From contig OZ025257.1 of the NCBI GenBank assembly GCA_964019135.1, positions 27,501 to 91,500 of the forward strand: 64,000 nt of DNA. Direction: 5' to 3'. Below, in pieces: positions 1 to 12,500 of this stretch. Source of the DNA: Arenicola marina (lineage: Eukaryota; Annelida; Polychaeta; Arenicolidae). The notes under the pieces are model-generated. The model saw nothing but the letters and a program-made list of their open reading frames with translations. It did no database searches and was not told where the DNA came from. Numbering within the stretch: position 1 is the stretch's first letter; each line of letters opens with the position of its first letter. The translations under genes and the position numbers were made by a program.

Positions 1-1102
1 CGAGATGGACGTGTCAATACGCTAATTCGGACTTTCCATGCGAACCTCCGGGTGACAGTGTGGCGGCGATGGGGCCTCGAAAAGGCTTACCATTGACTCA
101 CTACAGACAGTTACCAGGACCGACCGAAATATCGCTGCGGCATGGGCTTCGCAGCCTGGAATAACAGATTATTTATATAATAGCACATGAGTGAGGTTAA
201 TAGAATACATTGTACATGATTGATTTTTCACTTGACAGTGTCAGCACGCCTTTGACGGCTGTAGATTTCAATGCAAATATGCATTGCGAGAGGCTAGTTT
301 ACATACATTTGGCCCCATTTTTCTCATTTCACCAACGGTTAATGGGGTACATTGTTTCCGGAGTAACACGGTGTTATCGTATGATGAAATGATTATTTTT
401 ACAGTATTATAGCGTCGGTCGGTACTATACGCCTTGTCAATATATATCGCCATTCAATGCGAATGTTAGGGGATTAGAAATTAACCATCGTTCTCCATCT
501 CGGATACCGTCAGTCTTCACCATTCATCTATAATACATTATTTCGCCATTGTCAGGACCAATTCCATATGGAATACAAGCCGAAATACAGCGTAATTTTA
601 AATTGACGGTTAAAATGGCATGTTGCTGCACACCGATGAGTTATTATATGTGTCTTATAATAAAGTATTGTTTTATTACTTATGTAGCAGGTAAGTATTA
701 AGTGTTACCTCGTTGTATGGATAATTATTTGACCAAAGAGACCTATTATCATTACTTTTCGACCGTCCTATTACGCCGTTGTACCAAATAGGTGCTCGCT
801 CACCATGTAAAATAAATATATAAGATTGACCGCATATATATCATTCATACTATATGTATTTTAGACTTCATTCATGATATGCGATGGCTTTCGGCTGTGA
901 TGAATGTGGATTTTGGGGCGTGTGCAAGGGGCAAGTCATTATTCAAATTGTTGTTGCTTATTATAGTTTCTGTCTGAAAAGCTATTGGTATATTTAAACG
1001 CACTTACCGTGTCATTCAGTATGTATATGCACTTTTTTTAAAGCCATGTATTTTGTGGAAATAAATGGATATCTTGAACTGGTACACCTGTGTCACGTGT
1101 TA
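1..1102. other. Non-coding, no gene recognised
   Basis: AT-rich sequence with only short chance ORFs (up to about 60 codons). I see no domain, RNA gene, terminal repeat or satellite in it. Confidence 0.5.
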
Positions 1103-1270
1103 TATTTCAGTGTACCTTTTGTTTTCGTATGAAGACAACAGCTCGGTTGATTTAATACTACAAACCCAGTCGTATTGACACTGCGCTATTTCAGTGTACC
1201 TTTTGTTTTCGTATGAAGACAACAGCTCGGTTGATTTAATACTACAAAGCCAGTCGTATTGACACTTCGC
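1103..1270. repeat. 84-bp tandem duplication
   Basis: Two head-to-tail copies, 1103-1186 and 1187-1270, begin with TATTTCAGTGTACC and end with TTGACACTGCGC or TTGACACTTCGC. I count two mismatches, so the duplication is fairly recent. It contains no gene. Confidence 0.9.
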
Positions 1271-1716
1271 TTCTATTCATAACATATTTCTCATGCATTG
1301 GATATTTTACGCTGCCATAATACAGTGCGACAGTGAACAATACTAACACAGAAACTCTTATGCAGCATTACATTACAAAAGATGCTTTTACAGTGTAAGC
1401 CAATTATTACAAAGCTGTTTTAATGGCTTCAACTTGATGCATACTTTAATATACTGGTCATTAGGACTAGATTATAGGGTTTGGACGTTATGATGAATGC
1501 CTTTTAATAGTATGCGTATAAAAGAGACTTGCAATAAAGACCTCTTCTTCTTCTTCTTCATGTGAAACCCATGCTGTCTAGTTGTGTTGAGTATTGGTCA
1601 TGAGATAGGCCGTAAAGTCATTTTATACATGACACATACAACTGCCATTTATTAACTATAGACATTTCCAAGCTTAAAACAAGCACCTTTGTCACACCTT
1701 AAGTAGCACATAACAA

Positions 1717-1730
1717 CCGCTAGATGGCAG
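1717..1730 (+). promoter_or_regulatory. CTCF-like motif (weak)
   Basis: CCGCTAGATGGCAG matches the bilaterian CTCF consensus CCASYAGRKGGCRS at 13 of 14 positions. Motif resemblance is the only evidence; chance occurrence in 64 kb is possible. Confidence 0.25.
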
Positions 1731-1749
1731 CACGTACTCCGTCCTTTTC

Positions 1750-1800
1750 CGTCTGGCTGCTTGCCTACTAGTCTAGGGGTACGGGGTTCAATTCCTACCT
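1750..1800 (+). other. tRNA-like B box, possible SINE remnant
   Basis: GGTTCAATTCC at 1785-1795 matches the RNA polymerase III B box (T-loop) of tRNA genes, and the preceding GCCTACTAGTCTAG resembles a tRNA anticodon-to-variable-loop stretch. The T-stem does not pair well and no clear A box is found upstream, so this is not an intact tRNA. A decayed tRNA-derived SINE head is the most likely reading. Confidence 0.3.
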
Positions 1801-1854
1801 ACCCTCCTTTTTAGTTATTTCTTTCTTTTATTCTTTCTCTTAGTCTCCGCCATT

Positions 1855-1894
1855 TCATTCATTCATTCATTCATTCATTCATTCATTCATTCAT
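1855..1894. repeat. (ATTC)n microsatellite
   Basis: About ten perfect ATTC/CATT units in a row. Confidence 0.95.
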
Positions 1895-1979
1895 ACGGCC
1901 GCAAAGGCCCTTTACCATTCCTTTCAAAAGCTACTTTTCAGTCCATCCAACAGTCACCTCCACCCTCACTTCCGGTCGC

Positions 1980-2400
1980 CCCCCCGACAAACAAGAAATT
2001 ATTTTATATACGCCCCAAACCAATCCAAACGCCCTACCATTTCAAAAAACAACTTCCAACCTATTTTCACACAACAAAAACCAACCAATACACCCCCGAC
2101 TTAACCGTCCACGTCCCTTACCCTACCACACCCACCAACAAACACCTAACAATTTACTCGAAAACCAATAGTAAACGCATCACGAACCAAATCAAAAAAC
2201 AAAACACCAAACCACGGCTTAACTGACGAACACAAACCGCAAACGAAAACGTTAAAAACCTAACGCGCACCCGACGCATACCCCCATACCCATATATATA
2301 TATATATATATATATATACAAGTCCACACTGGGGCGAAACCAGCATCCGCAACACACCCATACAAAACTAACAAACAAAAACTACAAAAACAAAGGAAGA
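1980..2400. other. G-poor, strand-asymmetric AC-rich block with (TA)n
   Basis: The plus strand is made almost entirely of A, C and T, with long stretches nearly free of G (for example 2030-2100 and 2340-2400). A perfect (TA)n run lies at about 2292-2318. No protein is recognised on either strand; the 74-codon minus-strand frame only reflects the GT-rich composition. Confidence 0.7.
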
Positions 2401-3654
2401 ACCCAAAAATGAACTCTATTCTGCAATCCAGAGTTCAAACCCTGGCAGTATGGATATGCAATCCAACACTTTCACAAAGGATTCTTATATATTAACATCC
2501 GGTTTATATTGATCGACCATGGTTCTCACTGGTTCCTACATGAAGCTTTTCAAAAAAGTTTAAGGTCGCCAAGTGTAAAAGACCGAAATCAATACTTTGA
2601 CGCCAATGTGCCCAGTATATAAGACGAGTCGTGTCAATGTCTGTCTGCTTCTCTGCTCATGCCAGACATAACTGGATGGTTCATGCGCTGCCCACTTCTC
2701 TCAATGCCTGTATTTGTACAGGGTATATTTACAGAAAGTACGAATTCATGCTAGAAAGCTTAACTATTTCAACTAAAAAACTTCATCGTCATTTTCAATA
2801 CGTATTTCGGTATTTTACCACATTCTGTCGTTACTGAGAGGGGGACTCAGAAGTTGTGACACAAATTTCAGATATATCTTCTGGCTAGCTATGCCTATGC
2901 ACTTCCTGGCGCGGTGTGATTCATGGGGGCGTCAATAGCAAATTTCAGTCGTAAGCACCGCTTTTTCGGTAGGTCAACATTTCGTTTACTTCATGCAGAT
3001 GAGCCCATATTATTATTAGTATTGCCTATTATTAACCACCAATCAAACATTTTGACTATGAGGAATTGCTGCTTTCTTTATGTGCGCCATATACCGTCAC
3101 AAGGCACCAGTTTCATTCGTATTTCATTATTTAAACGCCATTTCTAATTATTTAGGCGCCATTACACAAGTCAAGTGTTACACCGACCACACCGGGCGTG
3201 CAGGCTCCGCCATATATAGTGCTTGGTGTGCCCGTTTAAGACAACATTACAGGTACAGGTGCTAGTTTTCTACTAATATTTTCATTTAATAGTGTCGAGA
3301 TTATATAGTATAAGTCGGCTTGAAGTTCCGGGCTTAATTGATCGGGCTTCATGCCGATACAGAAGACTGCTCGCGGGCGTACGCAAAACTTGAATCATTT
3401 GTCAAAGACCGAGGTATGCGCGAAAGATAGCTACTATAAAGATGGATTCACGGTCTTTATTTGCGGTTACTTCACATTTTACTTATATTGTGTTGAAGGC
3501 CGATTTACACTGCTGCTGTACGTGGGCCATTTTTGTCATTCTGTTGCACCGTTTGCCACATTTCAAAAAAATGGACGACCGCGGCTGGTTGATATGTATA
3601 CCCGTTCGTATCTGTGACGATGCGGGCTTCAGTGCTCTTTTATCATTTCACACT
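2401..3654. other. Non-coding, no gene recognised
   Basis: Short overlapping ORFs below 90 codons with no recognisable domain. A B-box-like GAGTTCAAACCC at about 2431-2442 has no supporting tRNA fold. Nothing else stands out. Confidence 0.5.
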
Positions 3655-3697
3655 GAATTAATTAATTAATTAATTAATTAATTAATTAATTAATTAA
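3655..3697. repeat. (TTAA)n microsatellite
   Basis: About ten perfect AATT/TTAA units. The sequence is self-complementary. Confidence 0.95.
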
Positions 3698-4315
3698 GTC
3701 ATGTCGAGAGTGGGTTGACGCAAGTTATTTCGTCAAAGGTCTCGTCGAATTTGCTTTCCATAGAACAGTATTCTATTCCTCATTGCCACCGGGACCACGT
3801 TGACAGGGTTTAACGTTAGGTCCGACACCTCCCACAATTAACAGGCAGCGGCGGCGGCGGGCGAACGAGTGTACGAATCAGGGAGGGACAGGAGGCCGTG
3901 AAGCTAGTGGGCCGGCGGCTGCAGGGTGGGTTTGTTTTTTTACAGCTGATCAACTGGTCAGTGTCTCACTTAATGAAATATGCAAGAGAGAAGAGACAAT
4001 TACATGTGTTAGGCAGCCCCTTCCATAATCGGTCTGATGATGGGTATAAATGTTCTTTCCCTTCCAGGCTCACCGTGTGGCAATGCGATACATTGTACAC
4101 ATTGTCATGTCCCTAATGTATTGTAACGTGTCCGGGCCAGACAGGTTATCCCGCACGGTTCAAAATGTTACACCGGACGTGTTTACGTAACGTCCTGGAG
4201 TGGTGGAGGTACATGTCAAAATTCAACTGTAACATGATCATGACATACCTGTACTGTAGGTATGTAATTATTAGTCAATGAGGGACGTAAAGCCTAGAAA
4301 AATAGCGTTTTTTGG
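3698..4315. other. Non-coding, no gene recognised
   Basis: Mixed-composition sequence with a short GGC-rich patch near 3848-3865. No domain-bearing ORF or RNA gene is visible. Confidence 0.5.
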
Positions 4316-4356
4316 CCATTGGGGTCCCATTGGGGTCCCATTGGGGTCCCATCGGG
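4316..4356. repeat. 12-bp tandem repeat, about 3.5 copies
   Basis: CATTGGGGTCCC is repeated in tandem; the last unit has decayed to CATCGGGGGTG. Confidence 0.85.
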
Positions 4357-4682
4357 GGTGAAAGCTGGGGTTCATGTCATGGTGATACTGCACATGCTGG
4401 CGCTCATAGCCCGGCCGGTCGGGTGGCAATTATTGACGCATGTCCATTGCTGATGCCTTGCTTAATTAGGTCTCTGTTATGTTGCTTCAGGGCGACGGCA
4501 TGGCGTTGATTGCCTCCCCCATTACACTCTGCTTAAAGCGGTCTGTCAAGGATGAATGGCGACAGGTGACACAGGCATATGTACAAAAATAACATTCCGC
4601 ACGTATAGTTTTGAATACTAGGCACTGGACACCTTCCTGGGGTTACTCAGTTAATAGGTGGGTCTGTGGCTGGCACACGAGA

Positions 4683-4723
4683 GCCCGCCGCCGCCGCCGC
4701 CGCCCCCGCCGCCGCCGCCGCCC
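4683..4723. repeat. (CCG)n trinucleotide repeat
   Basis: About 13 CCG units with one C-rich interruption. It produces poly-Pro, poly-Arg or poly-Ala frames on both strands, none of which has other support as a protein. Confidence 0.9.
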
Positions 4724-5065
4724 AGTCTTGCACAGATCACACACGGACAGTACACATACATGTACGCATGTCGATGTACCAGTGCATGCGCCGACCAGTA
4801 CCCAGTTAGAACTGAATATATTTTCTATACTTTTGTGTGTCAATGTTTCTGGCAATTCAAAGGTTCATGGACGTATCAATAGATGAACATACGATGGAAT
4901 TGGTAGGTGTTTATACTTTGTTATGTTATGGTTTAGTTCCCTGTGACGCACAGGGTTTTCTTCTTCAAGCATATTCGTTATCATCAAAGATAACCCTCGC
5001 TCCGATCCAGTGGACATATGATGGTGTTTGGTAAAGATATTAGTTACTGTTGTGGAGGGAGGGAA
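4724..5065. other. Non-coding, no gene recognised
   Basis: No homology to the neighbouring gag fragment and no recognisable ORF. Confidence 0.45.
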
Positions 5066-6290
5066 AGCTGGCTGGTTCTAATGCATTGTTGCCGGTGGGG
5101 TTTGTTTGTGACTGTTGTGAAAGGCGGCGTCGCCATTCAGCCCACTTGTGGCCTTGTATGCCGAGGAAGTTACGCGTTACGGACGGCCTGGTGGTTACGG
5201 AAAACTTAGCGTATGATCCCCACCACCACTTATGACATTTGGGCTTGCGCGTGTTGCTCTGCCTTACCGTGCATGGGCGGGAGAGATGCAGTTTGGCGAG
5301 GGGGCTGGTGAAGCTGTCGCCTCGAGGGTGCGGCAGTGGGCAGAATAGTGACCTTGCTGGCAATATTCGCAGCGTGTTGAAGGGTGGGGGGGCTATAGCC
5401 TGTACATGGGGTGGTAAGGGCTAAAGCCGGTAAGGGCAGGTTTTGGTGAAGTGGGGGTCCTCGCAGTGTACACATTGAGGTCCAGGTTCCACACTGGACG
5501 AAGAGGTGGTAGCGGCTGCGCAGTTCATTATTAGGGTCAAATAATGACATTGTTGTTAATTTTTGTGTGGTATGCCAGGTCTCCATACTTCCGCACCCCA
5601 CCGTAGTTTTCCTCACGTGCGTTGCTATAGAAACTGTAGTGCTGATGTCACCGCCTATGTTTTAAATCAGTCAGTAGTCAGTCAGTCAATCAGTCAGTAG
5701 TCAGTCAGTCAGTAGTCAGTCAGTCAGTCAGTCAGTCAGTCAGTCAGCGGCGTTGCGGGAGGACGGGTTTCAGCTACCAAGGTAGGAGGGAATTAAGAAT
5801 TAAATTTTACCTGGATATAGCGGCGGCAGGTAGGTAGGCAGATTTTTATCTTTCTCTCACAAATGGTATGAATTAGATACATTGAGTTTAAAGGTTTTAA
5901 ATAAATTATGGAAAGTCGGACCACTGCATTTCGCCTCATTGCCTTCGTCACCACGCGTTAAACCAAGACAGTCTCGCAATGAAGGCCCAGTTTAGGGTTG
6001 TCCAAATTCAGTTTATAGATAGTAATTTAACACAATGAGAATTACATGAAAGTCACAAAAGACACTCTATTCGGAAATATTACACGTGGACGATAGCGTC
6101 CGCGAGATAGAAAGGGGTTTGGGGTCCACCATATTCCGTCGCTGTAGACGGTGGATGTTGTCTCCTTTCTCCGCCAGCTCCATGGCCTCGGTGAGAGTGG
6201 CCGGTTCGTGCTCATAGAGACATGCCTGGTAGTAGGGCTGCAGACTACGCATATATATGTTGAGCTTCTCTGACTCACGGTAGAGCCCTC
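5066..6290 (-). pseudogene. Decayed Ty3/gypsy gag fragment (same family as 41341-54335)
   Basis: Two blocks align with the gag of the complete gypsy element. Block 5066-5552 matches 51920-52720 (zinc-knuckle region; shared RPSV, IQGHKWAE, RRRLSQQSQTNP). Block 6085-6290 matches about 52730-52995 (shared MRSLQPYYQA, AMELAEKG, IHRLQRR). Between them lie about 530 bp of unrelated DNA with a (CAGT)n run, probably a later insertion. Relative to the complete element, block one lacks about 300 bp of the knuckle array (52145-52446), so it has fewer zinc knuckles. Several conserved cysteines are replaced (Cys to Trp in GHKWAE-W) and frames are broken. No LTR is nearby. It is a dead fragment. Confidence 0.85.
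5661..5754. repeat. (CAGT)n microsatellite inside the gag fragment
   Basis: CAGT units with CAGTAGT interruptions, inside the non-homologous insert at 5553-6084. A small GGTAGGTAGGCAG run follows at about 5830. Confidence 0.9.
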
Positions 6291-7010
6291 GGTTCTAGGA
6301 CAACTCGCCCCCGGAAAATTTCCCCCGGACAATTCCCCCCCCCCCCCCCCCCTGAGTTCTCCCATGGACAAACCCCTCCCTCCCTCCCTCCCTCCCTCCC
6401 TCCCTCCCTCCCCATTTCATATCTCCCACCTGGAAAATTTCCCCCTTGGGCCAGTCCCCCCCCGGCAAGTTGCCCCCGGACAATACCCCCCTGGACGATA
6501 ACCACCCGCTGGAAACACACACCCACAAACGGACCAGCGCCCCCCCAAGGCCTCTAGCATAAAGGATCACGCGCCTGCTGTGACGCCCACTGCCCATTGT
6601 GGTGTGGTGTGGGGTGAGGTGGGGTGGGGGGGGGGGGGGGGGGGTGCATGCTTCTCTTCGAAGCGCTATCGCGCCAAACACAATGCGTTTTAGCCAAGAC
6701 AGTGTATAATTATACACCATAATTGGTCTTAGCAACGACAGATTCGCGTGCGAATTTCATTTTGTCCCTTTTACAGGCGCTCGGAGGTCTCGAGTATCAA
6801 TAACCAGCAAGAGATGACCACTCAAAACCGACATGCGAGTTAACGCACGTTCAAAGCAGTCCGAATTTTCCTGTGGAGAAATTGTCGGGGGGCAAGAGAG
6901 GAGGGGGGGTGTCGGGGTGAACGAGCGGGGAAGAATTGTCCTAGGTGGGAGGGGGGTGGTATTGTCTGGGGGTGGGGGGGATTGTCCTGCTCTCCGGCAA
7001 ATCTTTTCTC
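6290..7010. repeat. Dispersed repeat with C-rich left arm and G-rich right arm
   Basis: The left arm (6296-6530) repeats the theme GGACAATTCCCCCC and ends in GATAACCACCCGCTGGAAAC. The right arm (about 6880-7000) carries the reverse-complement theme GGGGGGATTGTCC. The centre holds a 19-base G run (6626-6644) and a (CCCT)n block (6373-6412). The same arm order recurs at 17003-17870. This suggests a non-autonomous fold-back or MITE-type repeat; no transposase is present. Confidence 0.6.
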
Positions 7011-7138
7011 TCCTGACAACAGGAGCAAGACAAGCCCCCCACCCCCCCAAACCAACTTCTAGACGCTTCTCTATGCTCAATTTTTATTTGTTATGCAATT
7101 TCGGTCAGGGACCGCATTTGACTAAGACGGACGCGGAT

Positions 7139-7290
7139 GCCAGGGGCGGATCAAAGGGGGGAGGGGGGCGACATAGCCCCGCCATCCCCCCCTTTAGGGC
7201 CCAAATTGGTACTATTTAACATATGCGGAGTAGAAAAATAGGCCATTACTCAAAATAGGCCACCCCTTTTTCCAGGATATATGTATCCGA
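7139..7290. repeat. MITE-like repeat beginning CAGGGGCGGATC
   Basis: The block starts CAGGGGCGGATCAAAGGGGG, passes through a G-run/C-run centre and then TTTAGGGCCCAAATTGGTAC followed by ATTTAACATATG. The latter part is shared with 21690-21840. CAGGGGCGGATC-type ends resemble termini I know from hAT-like non-autonomous elements; that family assignment is from memory and unproven here. Confidence 0.5.
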
Positions 7291-7688
7291 CCCTGCACGC
7301 GGACACGTGTCTTCGCGTCATGAAATTATGGTCGCTCCTTATAGGACGGATAACGGAGGACGCAAACGCGTAGGCGGAAGCCCTTTAACTAGAAATGTCC
7401 CTCCTAAGATGCGCTTGACCCTATCGTATTGTTGGGTCACCCACCCACCCACCTCGACATACTGTTGTTTGCTCTTGACCATTACTCAGGGGTCTCTTAG
7501 GTTCACCTTTCATGTTTAATTTGTCCCAGCCAAAAGTCCTGTACCGTTCCAGGGACCGATCTAGAAATTAGGAGAGGGTAAGGAGGTCAATGGCAACAGG
7601 AGGGAGAATATATCTAAAAAATTTAAGAGCGGGGTAGCGATGAAACACATTGCCGAACATTAGGTGCACATTGGGTTTCACCAAGTCT
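7291..7688. other. Non-coding, no gene recognised
   Basis: Flank upstream of the full-length LINE. A short (CACC)n patch lies near 7438-7452. Nothing else is supported. Confidence 0.45.
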
Positions 7689-7700
7689 TCATAGACTCAC
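7689..7700 (+). repeat. LINE target-site duplication, 5' copy
   Basis: TCATAGACTCAC is repeated exactly at 13663-13674, immediately after the LINE tail. It fixes the 5' end of the inserted element at 7701. Confidence 0.85.
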
Positions 7701-8260
7701 GCCCCCTGCGGGTTCGGGGGAAAGTAGAATAGGCCCGATGCACCTCCATGTTTAACATCTGCATGTCGTAAGAGGCGACTAAATGGAGGCGAACCGTATG
7801 CCGTGGTTCGCAACCCGTGTCGGAGGAAGACGGGACTCTGCTGGTTGAGTGGAAACTCTGTTTCTGCAAGATACCAGTTTGACCCTTATTTCTCCTAGAC
7901 GGGAGGTCAGATTTGGCCCGGTCTGATCAATCGGCTCGTCACGACAAGTCCAAGAATTCTTGTTCAACAACATCATATCAAGAACATTTTCACCCTATTA
8001 TTCATACAACCGTATGCAATGAGTCTTTTGAGACACCTCATATTTCAGTTGCTCTGAACAAGATCCTGTTAGGACGGTGGCTTGGGCTAATCAAGTGGCA
8101 AATACCTCTTTTTTTTCCAACAGAAGAATAAGTATTTGTTATGCGAGTATACCGTCTGTGTATCCTTGGCACTGGGTGCTGGAGTACCGCACCGAATCAG
8201 TGTCCCGAGAGGGCTCCGAGGTGGGTGGGGACCACGGACGGTGAAATATTTAAACCCAAC
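7701..8260 (+). promoter_or_regulatory. LINE 5' UTR, probable internal promoter
   Basis: This begins GCCCCCTGCGGGTTCGGGG and contains CTGCATGTCGTAAGAGGCG at about 7760-7778, a block I recall from 5' regions of LINEs in several invertebrates. No TATA box is evident. LINEs of this group usually use an internal RNA polymerase II promoter at the start of the element; that role is inferred. Confidence 0.55.
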
Positions 8261-9550
8261 ATGAGTACCCAAGAAAAAAACCCCACACCTGCCGAAACAA
8301 AAGCACGAGAAGAACGATCCAATAAGAAACTTCGAACAAGCTCTCCTACACATGAACCAAATCAACAAAACGACAATTTTTCAAGATTTTTGATGGCACA
8401 CGCCACAAATCCAGATTTACCTCTTTCGAAATTGTCACCATTTGCACTGGATAAGGCCATCCAAAGTCTGGCCGGAGAACCAAAAGATGTCAAAGGACTC
8501 CGCTCCGGTGACCTCCTCATCGAGGTCACCCGGAAGAGTCATGCTGACAACCTCCTCCGAGCCACGACCCTCCTCCATATCCCAGTTACAATAACTCCTC
8601 ACCGTACCCTCAACAATAGCCGAGGTGTCATCCGGTGCAGAGACCTACAAATGTGTTCTGACACAGAGATAGTTACCGAGTTGGCCTCACAGAATGTCAT
8701 GGAGGCCAAACGGATATCAATCACGAAAAATGGAGAAAGAATTCCAACAAATACTATAATTCTCACATTTGCATCCCACATCCCTCCTACAACAATAAAA
8801 GCTGGATACCTTCGTGTACCAGTCGACATCTATATACCAAACCCACTACGCTGTTTCCAATGCCAACGCTTCGGCCACGGAAAGAACAACTGCAGGAGGC
8901 AAGTCACCTGTGCTCGCTGTGGCGACGAGGGCCATGAAGACACCTCCTGCAGCAAACCGAGTCACTGCGTAAACTGCAAAGGCAGTCACTACGCATACTC
9001 AAAATAGTGTCCAATGTGGCAAAAAGAAAAAGAGGTACAGACAATAAAAACTAAAAACTCCATATCCTATCCCGAAGCGAGAAAAATAATAGAAAGTAAA
9101 ACTACAAATGTAACTGGAAACAAAACATTCGCTGAAGTGACGGGCTCGACCCAAAGCAAATCCAATGAAACAACACCAAAACCAAACATGGTTTCCATAG
9201 GGATAAACACTGTTTATTCTTGGCCACCAGATGCAGAATTCACAATTACAACAGAAACCCCAGAGGAGACAGGAACATCCAGCCAGACAGAGCCCATGAT
9301 AGAAATTCAAACAAAGACACCTGCAAAGAAACCTCCTACAAAATCCACTCCAAAACCCACCACCCACAAACTGAACAAATCGAAACCAGCAAAACTAAAC
9401 CGACCACCCAAGGGATCAACGGATCCCATCAAAGTACATAACAAATACTCGCAACTAGAGGAGGAGGACGGTGAAGAAATGGAGACAGACCCACAAGAAA
9501 GGGGAAGGGACAAAAGAAAACACAAGGCAGATACGCCACCCATATCATAA
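8261..9550 (+). pseudogene. LINE ORF1, Gag-like nucleic-acid-binding protein with one in-frame stop
   Basis: The protein coats the element RNA and forms the RNP needed for retrotransposition. I place the start at ATG 8261 (MSTQEK) because the frame upstream is unremarkable UTR. Three zinc knuckles occur in order: CFQCQRFGHGKNNC, CARCGDEGHEDTSC (both CX2CX4HX4C) and a third beginning CVNCKGSH. The third is interrupted by TAG at 9005-9007, just before its final cysteine. The same frame then continues to TAA at 9548-9550, giving a 429-codon span. The tail is rich in Lys, Thr and Pro. The stop is probably a point mutation, so this copy would yield a truncated protein unless readthrough occurs. 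ORF2 starts 3 nt downstream. Confidence 0.88.
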
Positions 9551-9553
9551 ACC

Positions 9554-12500
9554 ATGGCTTCCATTATACAATGGAATTGTCGAGGTATGAGAGCCAATCG
9601 TGATGAAATCCTCATGCTAAAGCAGGACCACAACCCCATAGCGTTTTATCTCCAAGAAACATTCATCAAAAACCAAGGCGATATAACAATTAGTGGATAT
9701 ACATCATATGATAATCTAGGACTTAATACGGGAGATAAAATCACAGGCGGAGTTAGTATCCTTATAAAGGAGAAAACTCCACACAGCCAAATACCCTTGC
9801 AGACCAACCTACAAGCTATGGCCATACGAATAACATTACACAAAACCATAACCCTGTGCTCTATCTATATTCCACCTAATTTACGTCCAACACGAGTAGA
9901 ACTAGAAAATATAATAAAACAACTTCCTGCGCCGTATATACTTCTTGGAGATTTCAATGCCCATCATACGATATGGGGTTGTAAAGACATACAACCTAAG
10001 GGCCGCCTGCTAGAGGACTTTATCTTAAAAAACAATACCGTTCTGCTCAACGATGGCTCAATTACTTATATACACCCTGGGAATGGTGCCAAAACGGCTA
10101 TGGACCTAACTATAGCCCATCCCAGTCTATGCCTTGATTTCAAGTGGAAAGTGGAAGATGATCTTCACGGCAGTGACCACTTCCCTATCCTTCTTACTAG
10201 CAAATTTCCCGCTCCAGATGAAAATATTGCTCACTGGAAGCTAAATAAGGCTGACTGGACTGCTTTTAAAAAAATGTGCTTTGAAAAACTCACAACAGCC
10301 AACTTCCAAGGTATACCAGACCCAATAGCCCTCTTCAGCGAAGTACTTCATAAAATAGCTGAAGACACCATTCCCAAAACCTCGACCAATCTCAAAATAC
10401 AAAAGAAGCCATGGTTTAACGATGAATGCCGTGAGGCCGTACAAGAACGAAAACAGGCTCAGCGAGAACTCCAAATACATCCTACTCCAGGAAATATCCT
10501 CAAATTTAAACAAGTGCGAGCACAGACCCGCCGCACAATACGAACAACAAAAAGGGAATCCTGGAGAAACTATGTCTCCAAACTTGGAAATAAAACAACA
10601 ACTAAGAAAACGTGGCGAGCCATACAGAAGATCAGTGGGAAAAAAGCAAATAACAGCATAAACCACCTGATCCATGAAAACACAACCCTCACCGAACCAG
10701 TGCAAATAGCCAATACCTTGTCGAAAGCCTTTGCAACAAATTCTTCCTCCAAAAATTACACGGCTAAATTCCAAAAATACAAGGCGGTTAGTGAGAGGAA
10801 AAAACTCAATTTCAAATCCAAAAATGATGAATATTACAATAGCCTCTTCTCCATGGAGGAACTCCAGTCTGCCCTGAGGAAAACTAACAACACTTCACCA
10901 GGACCAGACAATATCCCATACCAATTCCTGAAACAACTACCCGATACATCCTTGGAACTTCTTCTCGACATATTCAACTTCATTTGGCAAACCGGGCAAA
11001 TACCCCCATCGTGGAAAAAGGCGATAGTCATTCCTATCCCTAAGCCTGGGAAGGATCACACCAATACTTCCTCCTACCGACCAATAGCTCTTACAAGTTG
11101 TATATGTAAAACACTAGAAAAGATGATAAATAACCGCCTTACATATTTTCTGGAAACAAATAATATCATCACTAAGTTCCAGAGTGGCTTTCGACAAAAC
11201 AGAAATACCACCGATAATTTAATACGATTGGAGACCTATATACGCGAGGCATTCATCAAAAAAGAACACGTGGTGGCAGTATTCTTTGACCTTGAAAAGG
11301 CATATGACACCACATGGAAATATGGTATTTTAAAAGACCTCCATGATATGGGACTCAGAGGGCACATGCCAAATTTTATTCAAGAATTTCTAAACAGACG
11401 TCTTTTTCAGACAAGGGTCGGAACTACCCTCTCCGAAGTATACGATCAGGAGATGGGGGTTCCCCAAGACAGTATCCTATCTGTAACCCTTTTTAGTATT
11501 AAAATCAACAGCATCATAAAATATCTCACTAATAACATAGATCCTTCTCTATTTGTTGATGACTTTTTGGCCTGTTTCAGGTCCAAACATATGCACACAA
11601 TAGAAAGGCAACTACAAAGGAACCTCAATAGATTACAACAATGGTGCGATGAGAATGGATTTAAATTTTCAAAAACTAAAACAGTGTGTATGCACTTCTG
11701 TCAACTCCGGAAACTCCATCCGGAACCTGAACTTACAATGAATGGGGATCAAATACCAGTTGTGCCAGAAACAAAATTTCTCGGCCTTTTATTCGATAAA
11801 AAACTGACTTTTATACCCCATATCAAACAATTAAAACAGAAATGTACCAAAGCACTTAATATAATTAAAGTGCTATCTAACACAGAATGGGGAACAGAAA
11901 GAGAGACATTATTAAATATCTACACAGCCCTGATACGGTCACGGCTGGATAATGGGTCGATGATTTACGGATCAGCACGCAAATCATATTTGCAGATGCT
12001 GGACCCTGTGCACAACCAAGCACTTCGTTTATGTCTGGGAGCTTTCCGCACATCTCCTGCGGAAAGCCTGTACGTGGAGTCTGCTGAGCCATCTCTATAC
12101 TACCGTAGAGTTAAATTAGCACTACAATACGCACTTAAGCTCAAAACGAATCCCAATAATGCTACCTTTGAAGACGTATTCCACCCAAAGTTTACAACAC
12201 TATTTGAAAACAAACCAAAGACAATACCCACCTTTGGAATTCGAGTCAATAACCTTTTGACAAGATACAATATCAATTTCAACGATATACGAACCTGGCA
12301 CCTCCCAGAAATCCCACCATGGGAAATGGAATCTCCAAAAGTTCTGTTAGAACTAACAACTTACAACAAATCTGACACAGACCCATCACAATTTATAGAA
12401 CTTAAACATAATATTCACAATCAACACCCGAACCATTTCTCTATATATACCGATGGCTCAAAAGACTCCCACAGGGTGGGCGCTGCAACTGTGGCTGGTG

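Noticed and set aside
2431..2445. GAGTTCAAACCC as a tRNA B box
   Set aside because: The T-stem does not pair and no A box or acceptor stem is found.
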